DNA of 64,000 bases from Pseudomonadota bacterium (GCA_023445495.1 JAEXLC010000223.1:1-64000); one strand, 5' to 3'; shown: positions 28,792 to 38,281, numbered from the stretch's first letter. The notes: a model not told the origin generated them from the sequence alone. A program made the numbers and translations.

Positions 28792-29610
28792 TCAGGCGTC
28801 GTGGATGCCGACAATACGGCACTTGACGCTGTAGTCCTGCGCGAACCGAGCATCGACCAGCTCACCGACCCGCACCGGGTGCACGCCAGTGACGGCGCCG
28901 GTGGAGATCCACTGGCCCTGGGCAAGCGGCAGCTGCCGGCTGGCGGCAAGCTCGAAGAGGAAACGGACGGCACCGAAGGGACCGTCGAGCATGGTGCTCG
29001 CCGTCGCCGCGCCGGCCACTTCGTCCTCGATGACCAGCGACACCGGCCAGTCGAGGAAATCCGCATCGAGCGGGATCGCCGCGCCGATCACCAGGCCGTT
29101 GTTGTTGCCGAAATCCGAAACGGTCACGGCCGGGCCGTGCGCGTTGATCCCCGGGAAGGGCGAGCTCGCCACTTCGATGCCGACATGGATCGCATCGACA
29201 TATTCCGCGACCTCTTCATTGGTCCAGGCGCGGTCGAAGCTCTCGGGCAGCGGGCCCAGGCGCAGCAGATATTCCGCCTCGCCCGCGGCAAAGCCCTGCT
29301 CGAACACCGGCATGTCGGGTATTTCGCCCTCGCCCGCGGTCACCACCGAATCGGCGAAGATCGGGCCGGCCAGGCGGTTCGCGCCATAGGTGGCGTCGAG
29401 CGGCTCCGGAATCTTGCCGACCTTCCAGCCGACGACCTTGTCGCCGAACAGCTCGATCGCGCGCTCCTGGATGCCATAGGCCTCGTCGAGCGTGCCGGGC
29501 AGGTCGCCCGGATAGTCGTTCAGCGCATTGCCCGCCTGACGAGCTGAAACAAATGCCTGGGCGATGGCGTCAGCCGGTTCCCGTCCTTCGATCAACTTGA
29601 AATTCCCCAT
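28792..29610 (-). CDS. FAH/MhpD-superfamily hydratase-like protein
   Basis: A 272-residue protein of the 2-keto-4-pentenoate hydratase group: AYGIQERAIELFGDKVVGWKVG, AGEAEYLLRLG, HVGIEVASSPFP, SDFGNNNGLVIGA and an ending with STGAVTGVHPVRVGE, which are the metal-binding and active-site blocks of that family. The usual substrates are aromatic meta-cleavage products. As first gene of a uronate operon it more likely acts on a 2-keto-3-deoxy acid or another keto-acid intermediate. ATG at 29610 gives normal length; the frame is open to 29685. Confidence 0.78.
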   Translation of the reverse strand: MGNFKLIEGREPADAIAQAFVSARQAGNALNDYPGDLPGTLDEAYGIQERAIELFGDKVVGWKVGKIPEPLDATYGANRLAGPIFADSVVTAGEGEIPDMPVFEQGFAAGEAEYLLRLGPLPESFDRAWTNEEVAEYVDAIHVGIEVASSPFPGINAHGPAVTVSDFGNNNGLVIGAAIPLDADFLDWPVSLVIEDEVAGAATASTMLDGPFGAVRFLFELAASRQLPLAQGQWISTGAVTGVHPVRVGELVDARFAQDYSVKCRIVGIHDA

Positions 29611-29845
29611 GTTCCGGTCGCGTGAGGGCCGCTCGCCACGCGCGGCTGGCACAAATGCAGCCGCCGCCCGACATCGCCGCCCCACCCGCTTCGCCTGCCC
29701 CGATCACCGCTCGCCTCCAACGGTTTTTCAGGATCTGGGAAAGACAGGCCGGAACCGGTGCCGGACCATGTCGAGTAACTTGCGCGCGATCTCCTCTCCG
29801 AGTGGCCGCGCCCCGGCTTTGCTCGGGTCCGCGGAATGTCGCCCA

Positions 29846-29874
29846 ATGCTACCGGTGTCACGCTGGCCCGTCAA
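29846..29874 (-). promoter_or_regulatory. sigma-70-type promoter of the uronate operon
   Basis: On the minus strand TTGACG, a 17-base spacer, then TAGCAT. The operator TGCTACCGGTGTCA covers the -10 box and downstream spacer, as expected for repression. Confidence 0.55.
29847..29860. promoter_or_regulatory. candidate LacI-family operator at the uronate operon promoter
   Basis: TGCTACCGGTGTCA, a 14-base imperfect palindrome centred on ACCGGT, overlapping the predicted -10 hexamer. Confidence 0.6.
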
Positions 29875-29922
29875 CGCACCTAACGCCGGATCGTCGAAAT
29901 AGGCTGGAAACGAGAAAGAGAT

Positions 29923-29936
29923 TGCCACCGGTGTCA
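29923..29936. promoter_or_regulatory. candidate LacI-family operator upstream of the secreted LamG protein
   Basis: TGCCACCGGTGTCA, 76 bases from the operator at 29847 (about seven helical turns). It ends 13 bases before a TTGACA hexamer (29950-29955) that could serve the rightward gene; no good -10 box is obvious. Confidence 0.55.
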
Positions 29937-30001
29937 GCCGTCGCCATGCTTGACAACAAAGGCGGCTGAGACCGTCCTGTTATGGTTCAGAGAGGCATGT
30001 C

Positions 30002-33000
30002 ATGATCCGCACGTCCACCAGCATCGCCCTGGCATGGGCTCTCGCGCTCTCCGCCGGCCCCGCCTTCGCGCAGGCCTCCGACGACGGCCTGCTCTTCCGC
30101 GCCTCGGGCGACAAGAACGGCACTGCGGAAAAGGCGCGCGGCGACGCGGTCCCGAATTTCCAGACCAAGGTCAGCAACGTGCCGGACGGCGCGATCGGCG
30201 GCGCGTTCCGCTGGGCGGATGACGGCTATATCGCCTGGAATGCCCCCGGGAACATCCAGGCGCAGCGCGGCACGCTCTCCTTCTTCTGGCGCTCGCGCGA
30301 GCCGGTGGGCGAAGCACCCTTCGTGATCTTCCGCGTCGGCTATGCCGATCATTCGAGCTGGGACATGGCGTTCCTGCGCATCGACTGGAACGGCCACGGC
30401 TTCGATGCCTTTGTGACCGACGCCAATCTCTCGCGCGTCCGCGTCTCGTTCAAGCTGCCCGAGAATCCGGCGCCCGATGCCTGGCAGCATATCGCCTTCG
30501 CCTGGGACGAAGCGGTCGGCGTTCGCCTTTTCGTCGATGGCAAGGAAGTCGCGCGGAAGGACCAGAAGGCCGATCTCGACACCGGGCTCGACCAGTTCGG
30601 CATGGCCGGCCGGGTGATGGCGCCGCATCAGGTGCAGAGCCGCTACAATTTCATGCGCGGCAGCGATCTCGACGAGATCCGCGTCTATGACCGCATGCTC
30701 GACACCGCCGGCATCGCCGCGCTCGCCGCCAAGGCCGAACCCGCCCCCTCGCCCGCCGTGGCAGATGCCGGCAAGCGCGCCGCCTGGCTCCACCGCTTCG
30801 GCTGGGACGCCGCCTCGCCGCCGGTGCTCGCCGACAAGGTCACCAGCGTCCGCAAGGTCGAGTTCGCCGACGCGAAGGACCTGAAGGAATGGATGTGGAA
30901 GGGCGTGGACGGCATTGCCGAGACCACCTGGCCCGGCGTCTATAACCGCTCGAAGCTGCCCGGCCGCGACGATTATTTCGAGCTGCCCGACTGGAACGTC
31001 TATGTCGAAGGCGGCAAGACCTACACGCTGACGGTCCCCAAGGACGAGAGGTTCAACCGGCTCGAGATCCGCGGCGCCGCCTATGGCGCGCTCGATTACG
31101 CCGCGGACGGCAGCAGCTTCCGCAGCCTGGCCAAGCGCCCGCAGGGCGTAGTCCGCAGCATCACCTCGCTGGGGGAGGCACAGGGCGGCACGCTGCGCTT
31201 CACCAATGTGATGCAGGAGCAGCCGATTCAGGAGATCTGGGCCTATAATGTCGCCGCCGGCAAGGAGCCCGAAGGCGCGTTCAAGCTCAATTACACGGTG
31301 GACGCCAAGGTCTCGGCCGATCTCGCCGCGCTCGCGCCGCTCAACAAGTTCATCCGTGGCCGCTATCCGGCCGACGAGCGCAACACCGTGCTCGCCTTGC
31401 CGCCCGGCGCCAGCTCGGCCGCCGCGGGTGCCGGCAGCGCCGCCTCGACCGGCGCGGCGAGCCACGTCGAAGGTGCGATGCCGATCGTCCATGTGCTGAT
31501 CCCCTCGGGCTTTGGCGACGCCTTTGCCGGCCGCGCGCTCGCCCGCGCCTGGAATTATGGCTGGGAGAATAGCCGCGACGGCCTCGATGGGATCGCGCTC
31601 GACATTCCCGCGCTCAAGGCGACGCCCGGCAAGGACGGGCTGATCCCGCTCAACATCAAGGTGAAGGACTCGATCTGGCCGGGCCGTGACATGATCGACC
31701 TGTCGGTCTCGGTCCGCCCGGGCGAGGCGCGCACGCTCTGGCTCGACCTGCGCGACCGCATCCTCACCAATGACAGCCTCTATCTCTCGGTCGCCTCCGC
31801 CGCGCCGGACTTTGGCCCGGCATCGCTCGACGGCATGAACATCCGCCTGGTGTTCAAGGACCGCAAGGAAGCGCTGCGCGAGCACATCGCCGACCGCTTC
31901 AACCAGGTGAAGGACAATTGGGGCTTCCTGGTCGAGGAGCATACCGCCTCGAAGCGCGCCGCCATGTATGCCCGCGTCTTCGCCGATGTGCAGGATCTGC
32001 TCCGCGTCGATCCCGACAATGTCGAGGGGCGCCGCTATTGGGCGGACATCAGCTATGGCCCGCAGAACCTGCCCGATTTCAAGCAGCCCGAAGCGCCGGC
32101 CGGCGTGCCGCTCTGGGCCTTCCGACAGCTCGAGGATCTGAAGATCACCCGCCAGTTCGTGAACTGGTGGATCGATAACCGCCAGGTGCCGTACGGCGAT
32201 TTCGGCGGCGGCATCTCGGACGATACCGACCTGCTCCAGCAATGGCCGGGGCTGGCGCTGATGGGCGTCGATCCGGACAAGATCAACACGTCGCTGCGCG
32301 CACTTTCCGATGCCGCCTACAAGAACGGCATGATGGTGAACGGCCTCGGCTATATCACCACCGACGAGCTCCATGCCTATGAGGAAGGGATGAACTCGGA
32401 TGCCGAGCGCCTTTACCTCAACTGGGGCGAGCCGCGCGCGGTCGAACGGCTGATGGCGACGGTGAAGGCGCTGAAGGGCGTGATCCTGCCCAATGCCGCC
32501 GGCCACATGCACTTCGCCAGCAACTGGTATGGCGCGCGCAAGATGTACCGCGAGGGCGCGTTCGAGTGGCAGAAGCCCTATAGCTGGGTCGTGCTCCACG
32601 CACCGGTGCTGGTCGGGCTCTACAATGGCAATGCGGATGCACGCGGGCTGATCACAGGCACGGTCGATGGGCTGCTTGCGCATGGCAAGCAGGATGCCAA
32701 GGGCAACTGGTCCTGGCCGAACGAGATCAACTGGCGCACCGATGCCGAGCGCGCGGGCGATGGCGGCGGCGCCTCCACCCCGATCCAGGCGGCCTGGTCG
32801 GCCTATCGCTTTACCGGCGACGCGAAATATCTGAGCCCGATCCTCGCCCGGGTGGGCAAGAGCGGCCCCGCCTCGGTGCAGGACATCAACGAGAACGTCA
32901 TCAAGCTGCTCGGGGGCGACAAGGACTGGTCGAAGACGCTCACCGACAAGGCGAAGAAGGGCGGCGCCTTCGAGCAATGGGCCGCCTGGGACGCCACCGG

Positions 33001-33769
33001 CGACACCAAATACCTGGAATCGCTCCACGCCGCCGCGATCGAGGACAAGTCGCAGCGCCAATATATGTACACCGAAGGCCATTGGTGGTCCGACCGGGTC
33101 GACCAGCCCAACGAGATCCTTCAGCGCGAGCGGCTCGGCGGCATTGCGCTCCGCCGCAACCAGACCTGGCCGGGCAACGCGGTGAGCTGGCGCTTCGATG
33201 ATCCCGAGGGCGCGTTGAAGACCGCGATCCTCGTCCCCGGCGCGACGCCGACGCATTTCAAGGTGATCGCCTATAACACCGGCGACACGCCGCAGAGCGC
33301 GGACATGTCGACCTGGAACGTTCAGGCCGGTGAATGGGAAATGGTGACGAACGGCACCACCACCCCGCTCCACCTCGAGCGCAGCGCCTCGACGCGGGTG
33401 ACTTTCGCGCCGCATGCCACCACCGAGATCGAGTTCACGCTCAAGACGCCGGGCGAGGATGTCGCCGCGCGGCCGGATCTCGGCATCGGCAGCGACGACG
33501 TGGTGGTGAAGGGAGGCAAGCTCGCGGTCACCGTCCACAGCCTGGGCGCGAAGGATGCGGCGGGCGGTACGCTTACGGTCGAGGATGCGTCGGGCAAGGC
33601 GCTGGCCACCGCCCCCATCCCCGCCCTCGCCGCTCCGCTCGACTTGACGCCGAAGACCGCGACGATCCGCCTGAGCCTGCCCAGGGGCGCAGCGCGCGTT
33701 CGCGTCGCACTGCCGGGCAATGCGGCGGAAGTGACGCGGCTGAACAATGTGGTGATGCTGACCAACTGA
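30002..33769 (+). CDS. secreted 1255-residue LamG-domain protein, candidate polysaccharide-degrading enzyme
   Basis: A signal peptide (MIRTSTSIALAWALALSAGP, cut near FAQ) leads into a LamG/concanavalin-like domain (about residues 28-235: GTLSFFWRSREP, LFVDGKEVARKDQ, DEIRVYDRMLD). A beta-rich linker follows. The centre (about 640-1080) is helical and rich in Trp and acidic residues (FGGGISDDTDLLQQWPG, NAAGHMHFASNWYGARK, WSWPNEINWRTDAER), like alpha/alpha-toroid lyases and hydrolases. The last 100 residues look like a CARDB-type sandwich. I cannot name the family. Position opposite kdu/uxa genes and shared operators argue for an exo-acting lyase or hydrolase on a uronic-acid polymer. Confidence 0.75.
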   Translation: MIRTSTSIALAWALALSAGPAFAQASDDGLLFRASGDKNGTAEKARGDAVPNFQTKVSNVPDGAIGGAFRWADDGYIAWNAPGNIQAQRGTLSFFWRSREPVGEAPFVIFRVGYADHSSWDMAFLRIDWNGHGFDAFVTDANLSRVRVSFKLPENPAPDAWQHIAFAWDEAVGVRLFVDGKEVARKDQKADLDTGLDQFGMAGRVMAPHQVQSRYNFMRGSDLDEIRVYDRMLDTAGIAALAAKAEPAPSPAVADAGKRAAWLHRFGWDAASPPVLADKVTSVRKVEFADAKDLKEWMWKGVDGIAETTWPGVYNRSKLPGRDDYFELPDWNVYVEGGKTYTLTVPKDERFNRLEIRGAAYGALDYAADGSSFRSLAKRPQGVVRSITSLGEAQGGTLRFTNVMQEQPIQEIWAYNVAAGKEPEGAFKLNYTVDAKVSADLAALAPLNKFIRGRYPADERNTVLALPPGASSAAAGAGSAASTGAASHVEGAMPIVHVLIPSGFGDAFAGRALARAWNYGWENSRDGLDGIALDIPALKATPGKDGLIPLNIKVKDSIWPGRDMIDLSVSVRPGEARTLWLDLRDRILTNDSLYLSVASAAPDFGPASLDGMNIRLVFKDRKEALREHIADRFNQVKDNWGFLVEEHTASKRAAMYARVFADVQDLLRVDPDNVEGRRYWADISYGPQNLPDFKQPEAPAGVPLWAFRQLEDLKITRQFVNWWIDNRQVPYGDFGGGISDDTDLLQQWPGLALMGVDPDKINTSLRALSDAAYKNGMMVNGLGYITTDELHAYEEGMNSDAERLYLNWGEPRAVERLMATVKALKGVILPNAAGHMHFASNWYGARKMYREGAFEWQKPYSWVVLHAPVLVGLYNGNADARGLITGTVDGLLAHGKQDAKGNWSWPNEINWRTDAERAGDGGGASTPIQAAWSAYRFTGDAKYLSPILARVGKSGPASVQDINENVIKLLGGDKDWSKTLTDKAKKGGAFEQWAAWDATGDTKYLESLHAAAIEDKSQRQYMYTEGHWWSDRVDQPNEILQRERLGGIALRRNQTWPGNAVSWRFDDPEGALKTAILVPGATPTHFKVIAYNTGDTPQSADMSTWNVQAGEWEMVTNGTTTPLHLERSASTRVTFAPHATTEIEFTLKTPGEDVAARPDLGIGSDDVVVKGGKLAVTVHSLGAKDAAGGTLTVEDASGKALATAPIPALAAPLDLTPKTATIRLSLPRGAARVRVALPGNAAEVTRLNNVVMLTN

Positions 33770-33783
33770 ACCGGAGGACCGCG

Positions 33784-35268
33784 ATGCAACGCCGCCAGTT
33801 CCTCGCCGCCGCCGGCGCCGCCGCGCTCCCTCGCCTTGCCCTGGCCGCCCCGGGACAGGACGATGTGCTGCGCACCGCGCTGGACGGCCTCGCCAGGCTC
33901 GACACGCCCGAGGCCAAGCTCGCCCGCTTGAAGAGCTTCGATCCGGCGACGCTTTCGCCCTCCGCCCGGATCGACCTGGAGACGGTCCGCGCGGGTCTCG
34001 CGGTGGATGCGCAGCTCCTGCGCCGCTTCCCGATCGGCCGGCTCGGCCGCTCGCCCTACACGATCGCGCCCAATGCCGGCGCATGGCGCGATGCACTGCC
34101 CGATGCCAGCAAGGTCGATGCGGAGAACGAGGCAATCCGAGCCGACGCGACGCAGGGCGTAATCCTTCCCCTCCCGCTGCTCGAAAGGACGCGTGCCGGA
34201 ATCACCGCAGCGGCCGAAAAGGCCTCCGGTCCCGCAGTCGAGGCACTACGCCGCCAGGCTGCCCTGCTCGGCGAACTCGCCGCCAAGGCCCCTGCCGAGC
34301 CCGGCACCAGCCGCTTCCCGGGCGGCGCCGACTATTTCGCGCTGCTGCTCGAACGCCATTACGGCGCGCGCATCGCTCCGGCCGAGGCCCACCGCATCCT
34401 GCTCGCCAAGGCCGAGGTGCTTACCGCGCGCACCGACGCCATCCTCAGGCGCCTGGGTTACACAAAGGGAAGTGTCGGCGCGCGGATCAGCGCTGCGTTC
34501 AAGGACCCGCGCTTCCTTTACAGCGATGACGATGCCGGCCGGGACCGTCTTGTCGCCGATATGAACGCCACCCTCGCCAGGGTGCCATCCCGCCTGCCCG
34601 CATTGTTCGGCCCGTTGCCGCCCGAATGCCTGAACGTCGCCACGGTGCGGATGACGCGCGCCGAGGAAGCCGAAGGCAAGCAAGGCTATCGCACCGTCCC
34701 CACCCCCACCACGTCCGGTGCCTATTACCCTGACCTCAAGCGCATCCGCGATCGCCCGTCCTGGACCCTGCCCGCGGTGGTTCATCACGAGCTGCTGCCC
34801 GGTCACATGATCCAGCTGCCGATCGAGGCCGCTGCCAATCCACACCCGCTGCGACTCGAATACATCCCCGCCTTTGCCGAAGGCTGGGCGATCTACACCG
34901 AGCAGCTGATGGCCACCGACGGCGCCTTTGCCGGCGATGACCGTGCGCTTCTGGGCCATTTGCACTGGCTGCTCTTCCGCATTGGTCGAGGACTGGTTGA
35001 CACCGGTGTCCATATCAGACAAGAAACCCTGGCACAGACGAGCAGCAAGCTCGCGAAACTGCAGGGAGAGGCGGCCTATTTCGCGCCGATGGCGCAGGAT
35101 ATCGAGCGAATCTGCATAGACCCCGCTATGCGCGCCGCTGAGGCGCTCACCTGGTTGGGCTTGGCTCGTATCGGCGCCACCGAGCGCCGCAAAGGCACAG
35201 AATCGCTCAGGAAATTTCACCGCAGGCTGCTCGCCGACGGGCGCAAGCGCTTCGCGATGATTGCCTGA
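33784..35268 (+). CDS. DUF885-family secreted metallo-hydrolase
   Basis: A 494-residue protein with an N-terminal export signal that begins MQRRQFLAAAGAAAL (a Tat-like RRQFL motif). It carries the DUF885 metal motif HHELLPGH (H335, E336 and H341), TSGAYYPDLK and EGWAIYTEQLM, as in the family of predicted zinc carboxypeptidase-like enzymes. It follows the 1255-residue gene after 14 bases (GGAGGACCGCG then ATG) and is surely co-transcribed. A peptidase in a sugar locus is unexpected; it might process a glycoconjugate or peptide side chain. The exact reaction is unknown. Confidence 0.83.
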   Translation: MQRRQFLAAAGAAALPRLALAAPGQDDVLRTALDGLARLDTPEAKLARLKSFDPATLSPSARIDLETVRAGLAVDAQLLRRFPIGRLGRSPYTIAPNAGAWRDALPDASKVDAENEAIRADATQGVILPLPLLERTRAGITAAAEKASGPAVEALRRQAALLGELAAKAPAEPGTSRFPGGADYFALLLERHYGARIAPAEAHRILLAKAEVLTARTDAILRRLGYTKGSVGARISAAFKDPRFLYSDDDAGRDRLVADMNATLARVPSRLPALFGPLPPECLNVATVRMTRAEEAEGKQGYRTVPTPTTSGAYYPDLKRIRDRPSWTLPAVVHHELLPGHMIQLPIEAAANPHPLRLEYIPAFAEGWAIYTEQLMATDGAFAGDDRALLGHLHWLLFRIGRGLVDTGVHIRQETLAQTSSKLAKLQGEAAYFAPMAQDIERICIDPAMRAAEALTWLGLARIGATERRKGTESLRKFHRRLLADGRKRFAMIA

Positions 35269-35374
35269 GACCGGCGAAAGCCCGTCCAGGATCGAACAGA
35301 GAGCCGGTGCGAACCGGCCGATAGCCAGGCGCCGCCAGCGGCCGGCCTGGAAACACTGACATGGGAGAATTGGG

Positions 35375-38260
35375 ATGCGTAAAGGGTTTTTGAAGCGGAA
35401 TATCTGGTCGGCTGGCGCCTCGCTGGCCGTGATTGCCGGCGCGAGCATCGCGACCCCGGCGCTGGCGCAGGACGCGGCACAGGCGCCGCCCGCCGACAGC
35501 AGCCAGGAATCCACCGTGCAGGAGCAGGACCAGGGCACCGACGGCGCCATTGTTGTCACCGGTTTCCGCCAGTCGCTCCAGAAGGCGCTCAACCTCAAGA
35601 AGGACTCGGTTTCCTCGGTCGACGCGATCGTCGCGGAGGATATCGCCAAGTTCCCGGACCAGAACCTCGCGGAATCGCTGCAGCGTATCCCGGGCATCTC
35701 GATCCAGCGTGACGCCGGCGAAGGCCGCGCGATCACCGTGCGCGGCCTCGGCGCCCAGTTCACCCGCGTCCGGGTCAACGGCCTGGAGACCGTCGCCACC
35801 TCGACCGACGGCGCCTCGGCCAACCGCGACCGCGCGTTCGACTTCAACGTGTTCGCCTCGGAGCTGTTCAGCTCGCTGGTCGTCCACAAGACCGCCGAGG
35901 CTTCGCTCGACGAAGGCTCGCTCGGCGCGGTCGTCGACCTGAACACCGGCAACCCGCTGGGCGGCAAGGAAGGCTTCACCTTCGTCGGCTCGGCCCAGGC
36001 CAGCTATAACGATCTCTCCAAGAACTGGGGCCCGCGCTTCGCCGGCCTGCTGTCGTGGAAGTCGCCGAGCGGTGCGTTCGGCGCCTCGCTCTCGGCGGCC
36101 TATTCGAAGACCGACAATGTCGAGCTCGGCAACAACTCGGTGCGCTGGGCCCAGGCGACCTTCGACCAGGTGAGCGGCACCAATTGCTGGACCACCGCCA
36201 ATTCGGGCGGCACCTATGTTCCCAGCGCGGTCTGCTCGCAGGCCGCCCTCTCCTTCCACCCGCGCATTCCGCGCTACGGTATCGTCGATCATCATCGCGA
36301 GCGCCTGGGCATCACCGGCAGCGTCCAGTGGGCGCCGAGCGATGCGACCAAGATCTCGATCGACGGCCTCTATTCGCGCTTCAAGGAAACCCGCGAAGAG
36401 AAGTGGCTCGAAGTGCTGCTGCGCTCGAACGAGCGCTCGATCAACGTCGTGAACCCGGTCTACGACGCCAACAACAACATGATCTCGGCCACCCTCAACG
36501 ATGCGTGGGTGCGCACCGAGCACTATCTCCGCAAGTCGGATACCGAGTTCTACCAGATCGGCGGCACCTGGGATCAGGAGCTGGGCGACAGCTTCCGCTT
36601 CACCCTGCTCGGCGGCCTCTCCAAGTCGAGCGCCGACATCCCGGTCGAGACGACGATCATCCTCGATGACCGCGACGCGCAGAACTACAAGTACGACTAC
36701 ACCAACATGCGCCAGCCGGTGCTGACCTTCGGCACCAGCGTCACCGATCCGGCGAACTTCCAGCTCGCCGAGATCCGTGATCGCCCGTCCAACGTCACCA
36801 ACAAGTTCCGCACCGCGCAGCTGCGCACCGAATGGGACGTGGCCGAGGGCTTCCAGATCAAGTCGGGCGCGATGTATCGCCGCTTCGACTATCAGGTGAC
36901 GGCCTTCCAGCGCGATACCGCGGTCTGCGGCAATGGCGGCCTCGATCTGGTGCTCAAGACGATCACCTGCTCGACCACCTCCACCTTCGGCCCGAGCGCG
37001 GTCTATGGCTTCCAGGCGACGCCGTCGCTGACCGAGCTGGTCAACCTCGGCAATGCCGGCCAGCCGGCAGGCACCACCACCAGCTGGCTGGTCGCCAATA
37101 TCGATGCGGCGGCCGCCTATACCGGCCTCTACAACCGTCCGCTGGCGCTCGACGTGGGCAACAACCGCAACGTCACCGAAGAGGTGAAGGGCGGCTATCT
37201 CCAGTTCGATGCCAAGGGCGACCTGTTCGGCCTGCGCTACGCGCTCAACGCCGGCATCCGCTATGCCTCGACCGATCAGAGCTCGACCGGCATCAACGGC
37301 ACCCTGCCCGTCACCGTCAAGCGGACCTATGACGACTGGCTGCCTTCGGTGAACGTCGCGCTGTTCCCGACCGACAACATCATCCTGCGCGCCGCCGCCG
37401 CCGATGTGATGACGCGTCCGACGCTGGGCAGCCTGACCCCGGGCGGCTCGGCCGACGGCTTCAACTACCGCGTGTCGTTCGGCAATCCGAACCTCGATCC
37501 GTACCGCGCCACCGCCTATGACCTCGCGGCGGAATGGTATTTCGCGCCGCAGTCGATCTTCTCGGTCGCGGTGTTCAAGAAGAACGTGAAGAGCTTCCCG
37601 GTCAGCGCCACGCTGACCGGCCAGACCTTCCTGTCGACCGGCCTGCCCGCCACGGTGCTCGCCGCCTCCTCGCCGGCCTTCCTGAACCCGGCCCAGCTCG
37701 CCCAGCCGATCTGGACGGTGGTGACCACGGTCAACGGCACCGGCGCGTCGCTCAAGGGCATCGAGATCGCGGTCCAGGCGCCCTTCCGCTTCCTGCCGGG
37801 CTTCCTGAAGAACTTCGGCGGCATCGCGAACGCGACCTTCATCGACTCCAGCGCGACCTACAGCCAGTCGGCACCCGCCACCGCGGTGAACACCAACGGC
37901 TCGCTGACCCTGCCGAACCGCGCCTTCAACTCGACGCTCTACGGCGTGTCGAAGAAGGCGTTCAACGCGACGCTCTACTACGAAGACAAGAAGTTCAGCG
38001 CGCGCGCCTCGGTCAGCTATCGCGGCCCCTATGTCGATGCCGGCTCGGGCACGGGCAACATCTTCGAGGGCTATAACGCGATCACCAATGTCGATGCCTC
38101 GATCCGCTACAAGCTCACCGACTGGATCGAGCTGTCGGTGGAAGGCACCAACCTGACCGACGCCTATCGCGATCGCTACACCGACACCGCCGCGGACCGG
38201 AACTACGAGTATAATCATTTCGGCCGCACCTTCCTGGTCGGTGCACGCCTGAAGCTCTGA
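35375..38260 (+). CDS. TonB-dependent outer-membrane receptor (uronate locus, second copy)
   Basis: A 961-residue receptor of the same subfamily as the one at 14668. Signal peptide ends at TPALAQ (about residue 32). Then an acidic/Gln-rich stretch, TonB-box-like GAIVVTGFR, the plug (FPDQNLAESLQRIPGISIQR, ITVRGLGAQFTRVRVNG) and a barrel ending HFGRTFLVGARLKL. The ribosome site GGGAGAATTGGG lies before the ATG. It follows the DUF885 gene by 106 bases and ends at a good terminator. It probably imports the oligosaccharides released outside the cell. Confidence 0.93.
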   Translation: MRKGFLKRNIWSAGASLAVIAGASIATPALAQDAAQAPPADSSQESTVQEQDQGTDGAIVVTGFRQSLQKALNLKKDSVSSVDAIVAEDIAKFPDQNLAESLQRIPGISIQRDAGEGRAITVRGLGAQFTRVRVNGLETVATSTDGASANRDRAFDFNVFASELFSSLVVHKTAEASLDEGSLGAVVDLNTGNPLGGKEGFTFVGSAQASYNDLSKNWGPRFAGLLSWKSPSGAFGASLSAAYSKTDNVELGNNSVRWAQATFDQVSGTNCWTTANSGGTYVPSAVCSQAALSFHPRIPRYGIVDHHRERLGITGSVQWAPSDATKISIDGLYSRFKETREEKWLEVLLRSNERSINVVNPVYDANNNMISATLNDAWVRTEHYLRKSDTEFYQIGGTWDQELGDSFRFTLLGGLSKSSADIPVETTIILDDRDAQNYKYDYTNMRQPVLTFGTSVTDPANFQLAEIRDRPSNVTNKFRTAQLRTEWDVAEGFQIKSGAMYRRFDYQVTAFQRDTAVCGNGGLDLVLKTITCSTTSTFGPSAVYGFQATPSLTELVNLGNAGQPAGTTTSWLVANIDAAAAYTGLYNRPLALDVGNNRNVTEEVKGGYLQFDAKGDLFGLRYALNAGIRYASTDQSSTGINGTLPVTVKRTYDDWLPSVNVALFPTDNIILRAAAADVMTRPTLGSLTPGGSADGFNYRVSFGNPNLDPYRATAYDLAAEWYFAPQSIFSVAVFKKNVKSFPVSATLTGQTFLSTGLPATVLAASSPAFLNPAQLAQPIWTVVTTVNGTGASLKGIEIAVQAPFRFLPGFLKNFGGIANATFIDSSATYSQSAPATAVNTNGSLTLPNRAFNSTLYGVSKKAFNATLYYEDKKFSARASVSYRGPYVDAGSGTGNIFEGYNAITNVDASIRYKLTDWIELSVEGTNLTDAYRDRYTDTAADRNYEYNHFGRTFLVGARLKL

Positions 38261-38281
38261 TCGCCTCCGCGATCCACTATG

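Larger units (their letters stand above)
29611..30001. other. divergent control region of the uronate locus
   Basis: This 391-bp gap separates the leftward uronate operon from the rightward secreted-protein unit. It holds a leftward promoter (29846-29874), two strong operators (29847, 29923) and a weaker related motif CGGAACCGGTGCCG at 29750. From the predicted leftward start there are some 230 bases of untranslated leader with no ORF I would defend. Confidence 0.6.

Noticed and set aside
29987..34135. A 1382-codon open frame on the minus strand opposite the LamG gene
   Set aside because: It mirrors the real plus-strand gene in GC-rich DNA, has biased Arg/Ala/Gly content, no domain and no ribosome site. 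The plus strand has a signal peptide and recognisable domains.
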